Below are positions 33,764 to 43,488 of a DNA stretch of 64,000 bases, piece by piece. Position 1 is the first letter of the stretch; each line of letters opens with the position of its first letter. This DNA is from Alphaproteobacteria bacterium (GTDB lineage Bacteria; Pseudomonadota; Alphaproteobacteria; Caulobacterales; Parvularculaceae), in contig JAADIQ010000098.1 of the NCBI GenBank assembly GCA_013151255.1, positions 1 to 64,000 on the forward strand, in the 5' to 3' direction. A program made the translations under genes and the position numbers. Below the pieces are notes generated by a model. That model was not told the origin of the DNA and made no database searches. It saw only the letters and a list, made by a program, of their open reading frames with translations.

Positions 33764-36475
33764 CTAAAAGCGCGCGCGAACCGTGGCGCCAAATGAACGC
33801 CCAACCGCATCATATTCACTAACCGTTCCGAAGAAATTGCCCCCGGAGAGCGGCACGGGCGGTTCTTTATCGAAGATGTTTTTGACGCCAGCCGTCACCC
33901 TGACATTGTCGGTGACGTCATAGGTGCCGGTCAGGTCAAAATAGTCCTGGGCGTTAATGGTATCGGTCGCATCGCCTGCGTTTCGTACGCCGCCGATCCG
34001 GCGCCAGCTCAACTGAGCGCCGAACGCGTCCATCGCCCAATCCAGGTTCGCGCGATGTTTGTAGTCCGGCTGAAGGAAGCTGGCGAAGTCGCCGCTGCAC
34101 GAGCCGCCGAATGTGCCTTTACAGTCGGTCGACGCAACAGTGGCGTTGGCTTGCCGGCTTTGAGCGGTAACGATTGTCGCCGAATAAGTCAGCCGAAACT
34201 GTTCTGCGAGCGTTCCCATAATATCCAATGGAAGCGTCAGGCCTATATCCAGCCCTTCTTGTTTCAGGCTCGCCAAGTTGAAGTCATTGACCAGCGCCTG
34301 GCTGATCAAACCCGTTCCCGGGTCCCGCAGGACAGCGCCACAAAGTGGATTGTCCGCAACCGGATTATCAATATAGCAATCCGTCAGGGCTGCTATCGGT
34401 TGGATCTGGCTCACCGCATCAGTGATTTCAATATTATAATAATCAACCACCAGGCTCGCGCCGGGATAAGCTTCAGGCGTCACCACCACGCCAACGGTAA
34501 TTGTTTCACCTTTTTCGGTGTCGATGGCTGGGTTGCCGCCGAAGCTGTAAATGGCCTGGCTGGTGTCGAAGGGCGTCCCCGGCGCCGCGGCGCCTTGTGC
34601 TGCGCATTGGGCTGCATCGCCGCGCCCATCCAAACAGGGATCGCCGTCAAACCGGCCGCCGAGACGCGGAATGAAGCTTGCGCTTGTTGGGTCGAAGAGA
34701 GCGAGCGACAATTGCACTTCGGGGCCTGCGAACTCACCCAGATTGGGCGAGCGAACGGTGGTTTGGCGCTGTCCGCGGAAGCGGATGGTGTCGTTTACGA
34801 CCCATGTGCCGCCGAACTTATCCGCGTTGCCCTTACCGGTTGTCGAAAAGTCGAACGAGCGAAAAGCGCCCTCAAAGTTCAACTGCTGAATGAACGGCAA
34901 GTCCGACAGGATTGGAACCAAAACTTCGCCAAAGACTTCGTTTGTATCAAACCCGGCATCGAGCGAGCTGACGCCGCCCAAGCCAAAAGCAAGACCGTTT
35001 TGCAAAGCAATCCCCGGCGTTTGGCGACCGGTTTCCTTGCGATACTCATAGCCGCCAGCAAAGCCTATAGGGCCGGCCGGCAATTCAAAGACATCGCTGG
35101 TGTCACCGGAAATAACGATTGAGGTAACGAACTGGTCGCGCGTCCTGTTGGAATGCACAATATCGGTTCCAAAACTGCTTAGATCTGCATTCGGACCAAA
35201 TATGTCCACTGTATCGGCAATGGCGCCAAACCGGCTGTTTCCACTTCCGTCGTTGACTATCGCATTATTAAATACGACGGCGTTTTCTTCCGCGCGCCCA
35301 TATTGGACATAAGCGTCCCATGAGACGTTATCGGTGATGGCGCCGCGCAATCCGCCGACGATTTGGAACGTATCCCGGCTGGTTTCCGTTCTTTGCAAGC
35401 CGAGACCAAGATTGCGCTCGACATTCACCGTCGCATTCCCGCTGCCATCGAAGGTCAACAGGGCGGCCGCCGCTGCCGGCAAGAATGGGTTTGTGTTGGA
35501 AATCGTCACTTCTTCATTGACGCTGATGGGCGTCTGCCCGGTCGATCCGGCGCCGGTCACATTGATGTCGGTGAAAAACGCCCGTCCATAGACCTCAACA
35601 TTGCTGAACAATTCATAGTCAAACAAAAGGCTAGCGTTGAAACGCGTCATCGGCTGGATCAGGAACCGATCAGGGGTGACATTGACGGTTTGCCGCGTCG
35701 TGCCGAAATTTCCGGCTTCGTCAAAGGAGAAGAAATTTCCTGAGGCGACATCCGTAAAGTTTCCGCCTTCAGACGGAATAGCTGTCACCGTTCCCGCGGT
35801 GAAGTCTCGCTCGCCGGCGAGAAGTTCAAAACGCTCAGTATACCCTAAATAAGCAACGACATGACCGCGCCCATCATGGATGTCGCTGCCAGCGATAAGC
35901 TCAGCTTGAATAGATTCGCCGCCGCCATTGGGCACATCGCCGGTGACAGAAAGCTGAAGGCCGTTAAAGTCATCATTGAGGATAAAGTTGACAACGCCGG
36001 CAACAGCATCCGCGCCATAGATCGCCGCTGCGCCGCCGGTCAGCACTTCAACACGTTTTATCAATCCGGTTGGTAGGCTGTTGGTGTCGACAGCATTGCG
36101 GAAACTAAACGGAACCGCCCGGGTCCCGTTCACCAGAACCAGCGTCCTGTTCTGGCCCAGGCCGCGCAAGTCGATGGTCGAGGAGCCGAGCGAATCGCCA
36201 ACCGCCGCGCCCGTCGCATTGGCGCCGCCGCCGGCTTGCGGAAGGCGCTGGAAAATATCTTCGATGGTTACAGATCGATCCGTAGCGATTTGTTCGGCGT
36301 CAATAGTGGTCACTGGCGTTGGCGACGTCAGTCCGGAACGGGCGATGCGCGAGCCCGTGACGAGGATTGTATCGCGCGCGTTATCTGTCGCTCCATCTTG
36401 CGCGGCGGCTTGCCCGCTGATGGCGAAGACAAGCGACGTCAGGCTCACCGCGCTTAATAAAACTGATCTTTTCAT
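33764..36475 (-). CDS. TonB-dependent receptor of the amino-sugar locus
   Basis: This large receptor of 903 residues starts at the ATG at 36475 (MKRSVLLSAV), which has a GGAGGGA site upstream; the track begins 10 codons earlier. The signal peptide ends near SGQAAAQD. It has a TonB box RDTILVTGSRIARSGLTSPT, the plug motifs STIDLRGLGQNRTLVLVNG and YGADAVAGVVNFILN, and a terminal strand VGRSFGATVRARF. The SGLTSPTPVTTI plug start is common in receptors for oligosaccharides. It is divergent from nagK, so chitooligosaccharide or muropeptide-sugar import is the likely task; this rests on context. A candidate regulator word ATTGGTATCTATAC (minus strand) lies at 36525-36538. Confidence 0.92.
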   Translation of the reverse strand: MKRSVLLSAVSLTSLVFAISGQAAAQDGATDNARDTILVTGSRIARSGLTSPTPVTTIDAEQIATDRSVTIEDIFQRLPQAGGGANATGAAVGDSLGSSTIDLRGLGQNRTLVLVNGTRAVPFSFRNAVDTNSLPTGLIKRVEVLTGGAAAIYGADAVAGVVNFILNDDFNGLQLSVTGDVPNGGGESIQAELIAGSDIHDGRGHVVAYLGYTERFELLAGERDFTAGTVTAIPSEGGNFTDVASGNFFSFDEAGNFGTTRQTVNVTPDRFLIQPMTRFNASLLFDYELFSNVEVYGRAFFTDINVTGAGSTGQTPISVNEEVTISNTNPFLPAAAAALLTFDGSGNATVNVERNLGLGLQRTETSRDTFQIVGGLRGAITDNVSWDAYVQYGRAEENAVVFNNAIVNDGSGNSRFGAIADTVDIFGPNADLSSFGTDIVHSNRTRDQFVTSIVISGDTSDVFELPAGPIGFAGGYEYRKETGRQTPGIALQNGLAFGLGGVSSLDAGFDTNEVFGEVLVPILSDLPFIQQLNFEGAFRSFDFSTTGKGNADKFGGTWVVNDTIRFRGQRQTTVRSPNLGEFAGPEVQLSLALFDPTSASFIPRLGGRFDGDPCLDGRGDAAQCAAQGAAAPGTPFDTSQAIYSFGGNPAIDTEKGETITVGVVVTPEAYPGASLVVDYYNIEITDAVSQIQPIAALTDCYIDNPVADNPLCGAVLRDPGTGLISQALVNDFNLASLKQEGLDIGLTLPLDIMGTLAEQFRLTYSATIVTAQSRQANATVASTDCKGTFGGSCSGDFASFLQPDYKHRANLDWAMDAFGAQLSWRRIGGVRNAGDATDTINAQDYFDLTGTYDVTDNVRVTAGVKNIFDKEPPVPLSGGNFFGTVSEYDAVGRSFGATVRARF

Positions 36476-36912
36476 GGAATTCCCTCCCAGCGTATGATTA
36501 ACCAAAATTCTCGGCCTCTAAACCGTATAGATACCAATAAAACACCATTTTGGACCATTTGCAAATTCAGGCAAATGCTTTTTGTGATGGCGAGGCGCCT
36601 CTGTGACAAATTCGCAACGGCTCAGATAGCGCTGCCGATGTCAATATTTAAGTGATTCAGTGCCTTTCGCGATGTTGGCAGCCACAGAATCCACCGATAC
36701 CAATTTTTATGGATGCCGCCGCCAGGTGGAATCAGACGCGAAAAAGAAGGGCTTGAAGTGGAAGGCCATGTAGACATATATAATACCACTCGGTCATAAT
36801 TAACGATGCGTGCTGCGTTGAGGAGGGTTTTTGCCGCCTGCGCAGTAAGTTTCGACGCGCGCTGGCGCGCGATCGCAAGACGACGAGCACGACCACTACA
36901 AAGGAGGCTGCC
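36476..36912. other. Divergent control region of TonB receptor and nag operon
   Basis: This 437-base region has the receptor's promoter on the left and the nagK promoter on the right, with AAAGGAGG 7 bases before the nagK ATG. Two related words read on the minus strand as ATTGGTATCTATAC (36525-36538) and AGTGGTATTATA (36779-36790). A similar word, ATTGGTGCTATAC, occurs before murQ at 42473-42485. These are candidate sites for the GntR/UTRA regulator at 43489. No coding ORF is credible here. Confidence 0.45.
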
Positions 36913-37800
36913 ATGTTTTATCTGGGCGTAGACGCAGGCGGCACCCATTGCCGGGCGCAGCTGATCAATGAAGATGGCATCCTGGTCGGCTTTGGCGAAG
37001 GCGGGCCCGGCAACACCCGACTTGGCATTGACGCATCATTTGCAAGCATTGAGCAATCCTTTCGGCAGGCCTGTCAAAGGGCGCAGTTGGAATCGCATCA
37101 GCTTACGCAAATTGCAGCGGGACTGGGCGTCGCCGGGGTGGAGCGCGACGGCGCTAAGGAAAAATTGCGAACATGTCCGTTCCCGTTCAACACGGTTGAG
37201 ATTGCGAGCGATGTGGAAATTGCGAATTTGGGCGCCCATAGCGGTCAGGATGGCGCCGTCGTTATCGTTGGTACGGGAAGCATTGGGTTCGCGCGTTGTA
37301 AAGGCGAAACGTTTCGTGTCGGCGGGTATGGTTTTCCGATTTCCGATGAAGGCAGCGGCGCCTATCTTGGATTGCAGGCTTTGCGTGTTACGCTCAGGGC
37401 CGCAGACGGGCGGATTTCCGGAACCAACTTCACAGAAAATCTTTTTGGTGATTTTGACGCATCCTCCAGGAAGATTGTCGCCTGGATGGATGAAGCCGGG
37501 GCGACGGAATATGCAACGCTCGCGCCGAAGGTCGTTGAATATGCCCGCCAGGGAGACAAAATCGCTGCTGACCTTATGCGTCGTGCGGCTGAACATGTGA
37601 ACGCGATGGTGGAGAGCTTGTCAGACTGGGGCGCGCCGCAATGTTCTATCATTGGCGGTCTCTCGGAGCATATTATTGACTGGCTTCCGCATCGGACAGC
37701 CTCAAACATCAAGCCGCCGGAAGGCCAACCGATCGATGGCGCTATTCTTCTCGCCAAGACCCTCACGACGACAAATCGCCTCGCGCCCTCCAAACAATAA
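36913..37800 (+). CDS. nagK: N-acetylglucosamine kinase, BadF/BadG family
   Basis: This ATP-dependent sugar kinase converts GlcNAc to GlcNAc-6-phosphate. The 295-residue protein has the actin-fold phosphate-1 motif YLGVDAGGTHCRAQLINEDG (residues 3-22), the GEGGPGNTR loop, a phosphate-2 segment DGAVVIVGTGSIGFARCKGE and ISDEGSGAYLGLQALR, all typical of bacterial GlcNAc or GlcN kinases in the BadF/BadG/BcrA/BcrD family. The start has a strong AAAGGAGG. It is the first gene of the nagK-anmK-deaminase-nagA-nagX operon. Glucosamine kinase is an alternative, but the nagA downstream favours GlcNAc. Confidence 0.85.
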   Translation: MFYLGVDAGGTHCRAQLINEDGILVGFGEGGPGNTRLGIDASFASIEQSFRQACQRAQLESHQLTQIAAGLGVAGVERDGAKEKLRTCPFPFNTVEIASDVEIANLGAHSGQDGAVVIVGTGSIGFARCKGETFRVGGYGFPISDEGSGAYLGLQALRVTLRAADGRISGTNFTENLFGDFDASSRKIVAWMDEAGATEYATLAPKVVEYARQGDKIAADLMRRAAEHVNAMVESLSDWGAPQCSIIGGLSEHIIDWLPHRTASNIKPPEGQPIDGAILLAKTLTTTNRLAPSKQ

Positions 37801-37816
37801 CCGGCCTTGTTCAAGC

Positions 37817-39019
37817 ATGCTTAAAGACATTGAAAAACTCGCCGTCGTCGCCGCAAAAGAGGAACGAACCATCATCGGGCTGATGAGCGGCACGTCGTTG
37901 GATGGGCTTGATATTGCGTTGTGCAAAGTTTCAGGTTCTGGTCGCGACACCAAAGTCTCGTTGGAGGCATTTGCAACGGCGCCTTACCATGATGATTATC
38001 GGAGCAACATCGGCGCAGTTTTTTCAAAGCGCGATGTCGACCTAGAATTGGTGTGCCTGTTAAACCCTTATGTGGCAAGAATACAGGCCAGGCTCATAAA
38101 TCAACAACTCAGAGCCTGGGATGTACAGCCCCAGGATATTGATTTGATTGCGAGCCACGGACAAACGATTTATCACGCACCGAAATCGCAGCACAAACGA
38201 GATGTGTTCTCAAATGCAACACTGCAAATCGGCGATGGCGATCATATGGCGCTTGAAACCGGCGTCATAACGATCAGTGATTTTCGCCAAAAACACATCG
38301 CCGCGGGCGGCGAGGGCGCACCGCTTGCAGCTTATGGGGACTATCTTATTTTCAGCACCCCAGCAGAAAACCGAATTCTTCTGAATATTGGCGGTATCGC
38401 AAATATCACTTTCCTACCCAAAAGCCTTGAGGCGAGGGAAGTCTTCAGCACCGATATCGGGCCGGGCAATACAATCATGGACGCCTATATACGAGAGTAC
38501 TTTCCCGGAAAGCTCTACGATACGGACGCTGAGCTTGCTGGCGCCGGCGCCGTTCATGAACGGCTCTTGAGAGAGCTGATGTCGTCGGAATTTTTCGCAG
38601 TCGGATTTCCAAAAACCACAGGCCCAGAATTATTCAATTTGGGTTATCTAAAGCGCGCCCAACAAAACACTGGGACACAAGCGCTTAGCCACACGGATAT
38701 TATGGCGACCTTGAACCGGTTTTCCGCCGAGACTATCGCAGAGGCTATTGTCGCATGCCCGGCGTACCCGGCGAGCGCGACTATCTTCGCGAGCGGCGGC
38801 GGCGTTCATAACCCACTGCTAATAGCGACAATTCAGAACCTGCTGCCGCAAACCGATATCAAATCGACAGCTGAATTGTTTGTTGATCCCGATGCGAAAG
38901 AAGCAGTCCTGTTCGCCATTCTTGCTAACGAATGCGTAGCAGGGCAGGGCGCCGGCATCGGCAATCCAGACGCTGGCATACCCAGCATATCCATGGGCAA
39001 GATAAGCCTGTGTCATTGA
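37817..39019 (+). CDS. anmK: Anhydro-N-acetylmuramic acid kinase
   Basis: This converts 1,6-anhydro-MurNAc from peptidoglycan turnover into MurNAc-6-phosphate. The 400-residue protein shows the family opening TIIGLMSGTSLDGLDIALCK (about residues 19-38), ASHGQTIYHAP, and RILLNIGGIANITFLP, followed by FSTDIGPGNTIMDAYI. These cover the ATP and sugar sites. I start at the ATG at 37817 (MLKDIEKLAV), 16 bases after the nagK stop; the track start lies inside nagK. Its product is the substrate of MurQ encoded 5 kb downstream, so this is a genuine recycling link. Confidence 0.93.
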   Translation: MLKDIEKLAVVAAKEERTIIGLMSGTSLDGLDIALCKVSGSGRDTKVSLEAFATAPYHDDYRSNIGAVFSKRDVDLELVCLLNPYVARIQARLINQQLRAWDVQPQDIDLIASHGQTIYHAPKSQHKRDVFSNATLQIGDGDHMALETGVITISDFRQKHIAAGGEGAPLAAYGDYLIFSTPAENRILLNIGGIANITFLPKSLEAREVFSTDIGPGNTIMDAYIREYFPGKLYDTDAELAGAGAVHERLLRELMSSEFFAVGFPKTTGPELFNLGYLKRAQQNTGTQALSHTDIMATLNRFSAETIAEAIVACPAYPASATIFASGGGVHNPLLIATIQNLLPQTDIKSTAELFVDPDAKEAVLFAILANECVAGQGAGIGNPDAGIPSISMGKISLCH

Positions 39020-39069
39020 CGCGCCTTCACCGCCATAGACGCCCCGCTCGCTCACAAGAAAGCAATGGC

Positions 39070-40107
39070 ATGATCGAAGATTATTCTGGGACGCAAATGT
39101 ATGCCGAGGCGGCGCAGGCCAGTGATCGCGTAGAACAACAATCTAGAGAGATCAGGCCTGGCGTTGATGAGCTCGGCCGGATGTTTGGGGCCAACCGGTT
39201 TCATACCGTCCTCACCTGCGCACGCGGAAGTTCCGATCATGCCGCAACCTACGCCAAATATTTGATTGAGACGGAACTTGGCATTCCCGTCGCATCTTTC
39301 GCGCCTTCAATCGCGTCGGTTTATCATGCGCGACAGCGTTTGGAAGGCGCTTTGTTTCTGGCGATCTCACAATCGGGCGAGAGCCCTGATCTTTTGGCGG
39401 CGGCGGAGCATGCGAAAAAATACGGGGCAAGCGTTGCGGCCCTCGTCAATAACACAAGCAGTCCGCTTGCTGATGGTGCAGATATTGTAATCCCTATGGG
39501 CGCCGGGCCGGAACTGAGCGTGGCGGCGACAAAGTCGTTCATCTGTTCTCTTTGCGCCATTGCGCGCATCGTTGAGGCGGGCGCCAACAACACAAAGCTC
39601 AGCGCCGCATTGCCAGGCCTCCCGTCAGCGCTTTCCAAGGCGTGGTTATGTGATTGGTCGGAAGCGATTGAGCCGCTGGCGTCCGCGACAAATCTTTTTG
39701 TCATCAGCCGCGGGCTCGGTCTGTCCATCGCTTGCGAAGCGGCGCTAAAACTCAAAGAGACTTGCGCCCTGCATGCCGAAGGCTATAGCGCCGCCGAGGT
39801 GAAGCATGGCCCCATGGCGATAGCCTCCGACGGGTTTCCTGTCCTGGCTTTTGCCCCCTCGGACAAAACAGGCATAGGCTTCGATGCGCTGATAGAAGAA
39901 TTTTCATCGAGAGGCGTTAATTGCATGGTCGCCGGACTAAACCTGGCTAATGCGCTGCATTTGCCGAGCGTTGATGCGGGCGCTCACCAACTCACCCCAA
40001 TCGTACAAATACTCTCATTTTACCGCTTCGCGAACGCCCTGTCCTGCCGCCGTGGTCTCAACCCCGACGCACCGCCATTTTTAAAAAAGATCACGGAGAC
40101 GCGCTGA
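39070..40107 (+). CDS. SIS-domain glucosamine-6-phosphate deaminase (NagB-II type)
   Basis: This 345-residue protein has two SIS domains resembling the isomerase half of GlmS, the non-orthologous replacement for NagB. The first domain shows VLTCARGSSDHAATYAKYLI and ALFLAISQSGESPDLLAAAE. The second shows FVISRGLGLSIACEAALKLK then ETCALHAEGYSAAEVKHGPM, with the Glu and His of the isomerase site. It should convert GlcN6P to fructose-6-phosphate and ammonia. I start at the ATG at 39070 (MIEDYSGTQM); the track's start is inside anmK. Its TGA overlaps the ATG of nagA by one base. Confidence 0.87.
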   Translation: MIEDYSGTQMYAEAAQASDRVEQQSREIRPGVDELGRMFGANRFHTVLTCARGSSDHAATYAKYLIETELGIPVASFAPSIASVYHARQRLEGALFLAISQSGESPDLLAAAEHAKKYGASVAALVNNTSSPLADGADIVIPMGAGPELSVAATKSFICSLCAIARIVEAGANNTKLSAALPGLPSALSKAWLCDWSEAIEPLASATNLFVISRGLGLSIACEAALKLKETCALHAEGYSAAEVKHGPMAIASDGFPVLAFAPSDKTGIGFDALIEEFSSRGVNCMVAGLNLANALHLPSVDAGAHQLTPIVQILSFYRFANALSCRRGLNPDAPPFLKKITETR

Positions 40108-41261
40108 TGCTGGCAATTCATGGCGGCGAAATTCTTGTTGACGATGCATTCAGAAGCGATGTCTGTGTGTTGGTTTGCGATGGCGCCATCAAGGATATTG
40201 TGAGCCAATCTGATGCGCCGTCGCAGGCGGATCGCTACGACCTTAAAGGCGGATATCTCACGGCCGGTTTTATTGACCTGCAAGTCAATGGCGGCGGCGG
40301 CGTCATGTTCAATGATGCGCCGACCGTCCAAACGATAGAAAAAATTGCAGCCGCCCATCGTGCATTCGGTACGACAGGTTTTTTGCCGACGCTCATCAGT
40401 GATGATTTTGACATTATCCGCGAAGCGATCTGCGCGGTGGACGAGGCCATAAAGATTGGAGCGCCGGGTGTTCTCGGTATTCACCTCGAAGGCCCGTTCC
40501 TGAATGCAGAAAAACGCGGCGTGCATGACGTAAAAAAGCTGTTGCCGCTCGATGAGGCGTCGATAGATTTGATCTCATCGCTGAAGAACGGCGTAACGCT
40601 TGTGACTTTGGCCCCAGAAATGACAATGCCGGGCCAGATACGGGCGTTGACAGAGCGCGGCGTCATCGTTGCGGCCGGCCATACAAATGCTAGCTATGCG
40701 CAAATTAATGCGGCTATCGCAGAAGGCCTCAGCGGTTTTACGCATTTGTTTAACGCCATGTCGCAGCTAGGCTCGCGCGAGCCCGGCGCGGTTGGCGCCG
40801 CACTCGATTCAGACAGCGTGTGGGCTGGGATCATCATTGACGGCTTCCATGTTCACGACGCGTCGTTGCGCCTTGCGTTAAAGTGCATGTCGCCGGCCCG
40901 TGTTGCGCTTGTCACCGATTCCATGGCGACAGTTGGCAGTGATATCGATAGCTTTTCGTTAGGCGGCGCCATCGTAACGTCTAACAATGGCAAGCTTACA
41001 ACACCGCAAGGCACGCTTGCCGGCTCCACGCTCAACATGATGCTGGCGGTAAAAAACTGCCGTGCACGCTTAAATGTTGATCTTGCAACCGCGATACAAA
41101 TGGCGACGGCAACCCCTTCGCGAGCGTTAGGCTTACAAAATGCCCGGGGAGCGATTTTCACAAGCATGAAGGCCGACCTGGTTCACTTTTCCAGCCAATT
41201 TGATGTCGTTGAAACCTGGATCAACGGCAGCGCCAGCGCGTCGTCAAACCGGGATCGGTAA
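40107..41261 (+). CDS. nagA: N-acetylglucosamine-6-phosphate deacetylase
   Basis: This removes acetate from GlcNAc-6-phosphate to give GlcN6P. The 384-residue amidohydrolase has the metal-binding glutamate in LGIHLEGPFLNAEKRGVHD, the metal histidines in IVAAGHTNASYAQ and FTHLFNAMSQL, and the catalytic aspartate in ALVTDSMATVG, all in the expected order. It follows the deaminase with TGATG overlap and precedes the NagX-like gene by 3 bases, so these steps are translationally coupled. No alternative assignment is likely. Confidence 0.95.
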   Translation: MLAIHGGEILVDDAFRSDVCVLVCDGAIKDIVSQSDAPSQADRYDLKGGYLTAGFIDLQVNGGGGVMFNDAPTVQTIEKIAAAHRAFGTTGFLPTLISDDFDIIREAICAVDEAIKIGAPGVLGIHLEGPFLNAEKRGVHDVKKLLPLDEASIDLISSLKNGVTLVTLAPEMTMPGQIRALTERGVIVAAGHTNASYAQINAAIAEGLSGFTHLFNAMSQLGSREPGAVGAALDSDSVWAGIIIDGFHVHDASLRLALKCMSPARVALVTDSMATVGSDIDSFSLGGAIVTSNNGKLTTPQGTLAGSTLNMMLAVKNCRARLNVDLATAIQMATATPSRALGLQNARGAIFTSMKADLVHFSSQFDVVETWINGSASASSNRDR

Positions 41262-41264
41262 GCC

Positions 41265-42356
41265 ATGCCCCAGCGGCCGGAAAACCAACGCTTGTTGTCC
41301 ATCGACGCGCTACGTGGTTTCGATATGTTCTGGATTATCGGCGGCGATTTTCTGGCGCATGCGCTTGCCGACGCCACAGCTTTTCCCGCTTTCTTGTGGC
41401 TGTCCGCACAAATGCGCCATGCCGATTGGATCGGCGTCAATTTATACGATCTGGTATTTCCGCTATTTATGTTTTTGTCGGGCGCGTCTGCGGCAATCGT
41501 CCTATCGCGCAAGGATAATTCAAAAGCTCCCAGTACTTATATATCCGGCGCGGCAAAACGAGCGCTGATCCTGATCCTTTTGGGAATAGCGTATAATTGG
41601 GGGTGGGATATAACCGCTGAACGTTTTCGTATTCCCAGCGTGCTTGGTCTTATCGGCGTTGCATATCTCATCGCCATGATAATCCTTGTCACAATCAAAT
41701 CCTGGCCGCGGCGCGCAATGATGCTTGTAGCAATCTGGGTTTTTGTCGCATTGCTTCAACTCGCTACGCCAGTACCCGGTTTTGGCGCCGGCGACCTCAC
41801 CGCTGCGGGCTCCATCAATGGATGGATAGACCGAACTTTTTTGCCGGGCCGGCTCTATGGCGGCGCTTATGATCCCGAAGGGCTGCTCGGCATGATTTCA
41901 GGCGCGAGCATTACATTGGCCGGCGCCTTTGCAGGGGCGCTGCTGGTAAAACCAAACAAGACTTATTTAAAAAAGACCGCCATCCTTGCCGGGACGGGCA
42001 TCGTTCTCATCCTATCGGGTTTAGCTTTGGCGCCATACTATCCACCGATCAAGAAACTATGGACGGTGACGTTTGACCTCATTGCCATCGGCGCCTGTAA
42101 CATATTCCTGGCGCTTTTCATTATACTGATCGAGCAGCTTCGCTTACGGCGGTGGGCAACATTCTTTGCGGTCATTGGGGCCAACTCCATCGCCATCTAT
42201 ATGGTTGCGCGCTTTTTTGCCTATCCGGTGCTTATTCCGCTTTCGACTTTTGACGGATCAATCGGGTTGAGGATTTTAGGCATTATCGCCATTCTCGCGG
42301 TCGAGTGGGGCTTGCTTTTCGCCCTCTACCGCAAGCGGATTTTCGTGAAAGTTTGA
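41265..42356 (+). CDS. nagX: NagX-like membrane protein (DUF5009/HGSNAT-related)
   Basis: This 363-residue integral membrane protein has about 10 helices. It opens with RLLSIDALRGFDMFWIIGGD, the conserved start of the heparan-alpha-glucosaminide acetyltransferase-like family, and continues NLYDLVFPLFMFLSGASAAI. In several proteobacterial GlcNAc regulons a gene of this family (NagX) accompanies nag genes and was proposed to act in sugar transport or transmembrane acetyl transfer; its function is not firmly known. Position immediately after nagA in the same operon supports the NagX name. It could partly replace a missing dedicated transporter. Confidence 0.85.
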   Translation: MPQRPENQRLLSIDALRGFDMFWIIGGDFLAHALADATAFPAFLWLSAQMRHADWIGVNLYDLVFPLFMFLSGASAAIVLSRKDNSKAPSTYISGAAKRALILILLGIAYNWGWDITAERFRIPSVLGLIGVAYLIAMIILVTIKSWPRRAMMLVAIWVFVALLQLATPVPGFGAGDLTAAGSINGWIDRTFLPGRLYGGAYDPEGLLGMISGASITLAGAFAGALLVKPNKTYLKKTAILAGTGIVLILSGLALAPYYPPIKKLWTVTFDLIAIGACNIFLALFIILIEQLRLRRWATFFAVIGANSIAIYMVARFFAYPVLIPLSTFDGSIGLRILGIIAILAVEWGLLFALYRKRIFVKV

Positions 42357-42595
42357 GCAGGTAAAGAGTTTGCGGCCTTGCGCGAGCCCCCCGTCAGCGC
42401 AGCCGTTTGCCTGCCGGGCCCAATAATCCGCCTGATTTTCCGGCGTTTACCATAATCACTGGCTTTACAAAGGTATAGCACCAATTTAATACATATTATG
42501 GGCCGCGTTGGCGACTTTACTATAGGTTTTCTGAGGCGGCCGTTTGCGTGGAGCCAAATTAGCCTGTGGCGAAACACAGGGACATGGGGGCGTGG

Positions 42596-43477
42596 ATGCC
42601 AACTGAGCACCTGAATGAACGATTCGTTGAGATCGACAGCTGGTCTACTGCGGAAGCCGTTGAGGCCATGCTGGAAGGACAATTGAGCGCTGTTGCGGCG
42701 GTAAAGCCGATTACGCCGCTGATTGCCAAGGCGAGCGAGCATGCATCGGCGAGGTTGGCGCGCGGCGGACGGTTGGTTTATGTCGGCGCCGGTACATCGG
42801 GGCGAATTGCCGCTCAGGACGGCGTTGAATTGACGCCCACCTTTGGCTGGCCAAAAGACAGAATCAAATTTGTCATTGCTGGAGGGCTGGAGGCATTAGC
42901 CGCAAGCGCTGAGGCCGCAGAAGACGACGGCGGCGCATCTGCTGAAGCGCTTTCTTCTTTAAACTTGAACGCCGAGGATGTTGTTATCGGCGTTGCGGCC
43001 AGCGGCGAAACCCGGTTCACTGTCAGCGCGCTTGAGGCTGCGAACAAGGTTGGCGCCCTTACGATTGGTATTGCGAACAACGAAAACACGCCCCTGCTTC
43101 AAGTGGCGGAATTCGGGCTTTGCGCGGAAACAGGAAGCGAGCTTGTCGCCGGGTCAACACGGATGAAAGCCGGGACTGCACAGAAAGTAATCCTCAACCT
43201 GTTTTCGACGGCGACAATGATCCGTTGCGGGAGGGTCTATAAGGGCTTGATGGTGAATATGCTGATTTCCAATTCAAAACTGAAACGGCGCGCAACTGAA
43301 ATCGTGCAGCAGCTCACAAATACTGATGTTGAAACCGCAACAAAAGCGATTGAAGCCGGGCAGGGGGATTTAAAGTCTGCAATTTTAATCGGCCTGGGCT
43401 ATGGTCGCGAAGAAGCCGCCTCCCGGCTCCAATCCAGTAACGGCAACCTGCGGGCCGCCATTGAGAACAACAGCTAA
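42596..43477 (+). CDS. murQ: N-acetylmuramic acid 6-phosphate etherase
   Basis: This cleaves the lactyl ether of MurNAc-6-phosphate, giving GlcNAc-6-phosphate and D-lactate. The 293-residue SIS-family protein has the core LVYVGAGTSGRIAAQDGVEL with the catalytic glutamate in GVEL, then VIGVAASGETRFTVSALEAA, and LVAGSTRMKAGTAQKVILNL. I start at the ATG at 42596 (MPTEHLNERF), which lines up with family N-termini; a GTG at 42566 and an ATG at 42584 are alternatives. A 240-base gap before it suggests its own promoter, with a candidate regulator word at 42473-42485. A GntR/UTRA gene follows by 11 bases. Confidence 0.92.
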   Translation: MPTEHLNERFVEIDSWSTAEAVEAMLEGQLSAVAAVKPITPLIAKASEHASARLARGGRLVYVGAGTSGRIAAQDGVELTPTFGWPKDRIKFVIAGGLEALAASAEAAEDDGGASAEALSSLNLNAEDVVIGVAASGETRFTVSALEAANKVGALTIGIANNENTPLLQVAEFGLCAETGSELVAGSTRMKAGTAQKVILNLFSTATMIRCGRVYKGLMVNMLISNSKLKRRATEIVQQLTNTDVETATKAIEAGQGDLKSAILIGLGYGREEAASRLQSSNGNLRAAIENNS

Positions 43478-43488
43478 GGAATTTCTCC

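Noticed and set aside
34055-35122. 355-residue plus-strand ORF
   Set aside because: It is the complement of a well-supported TonB receptor (33764-36475). Its translation has no domain, is rich in Arg/Ala as expected of an antisense frame, and has no ribosome-binding site.
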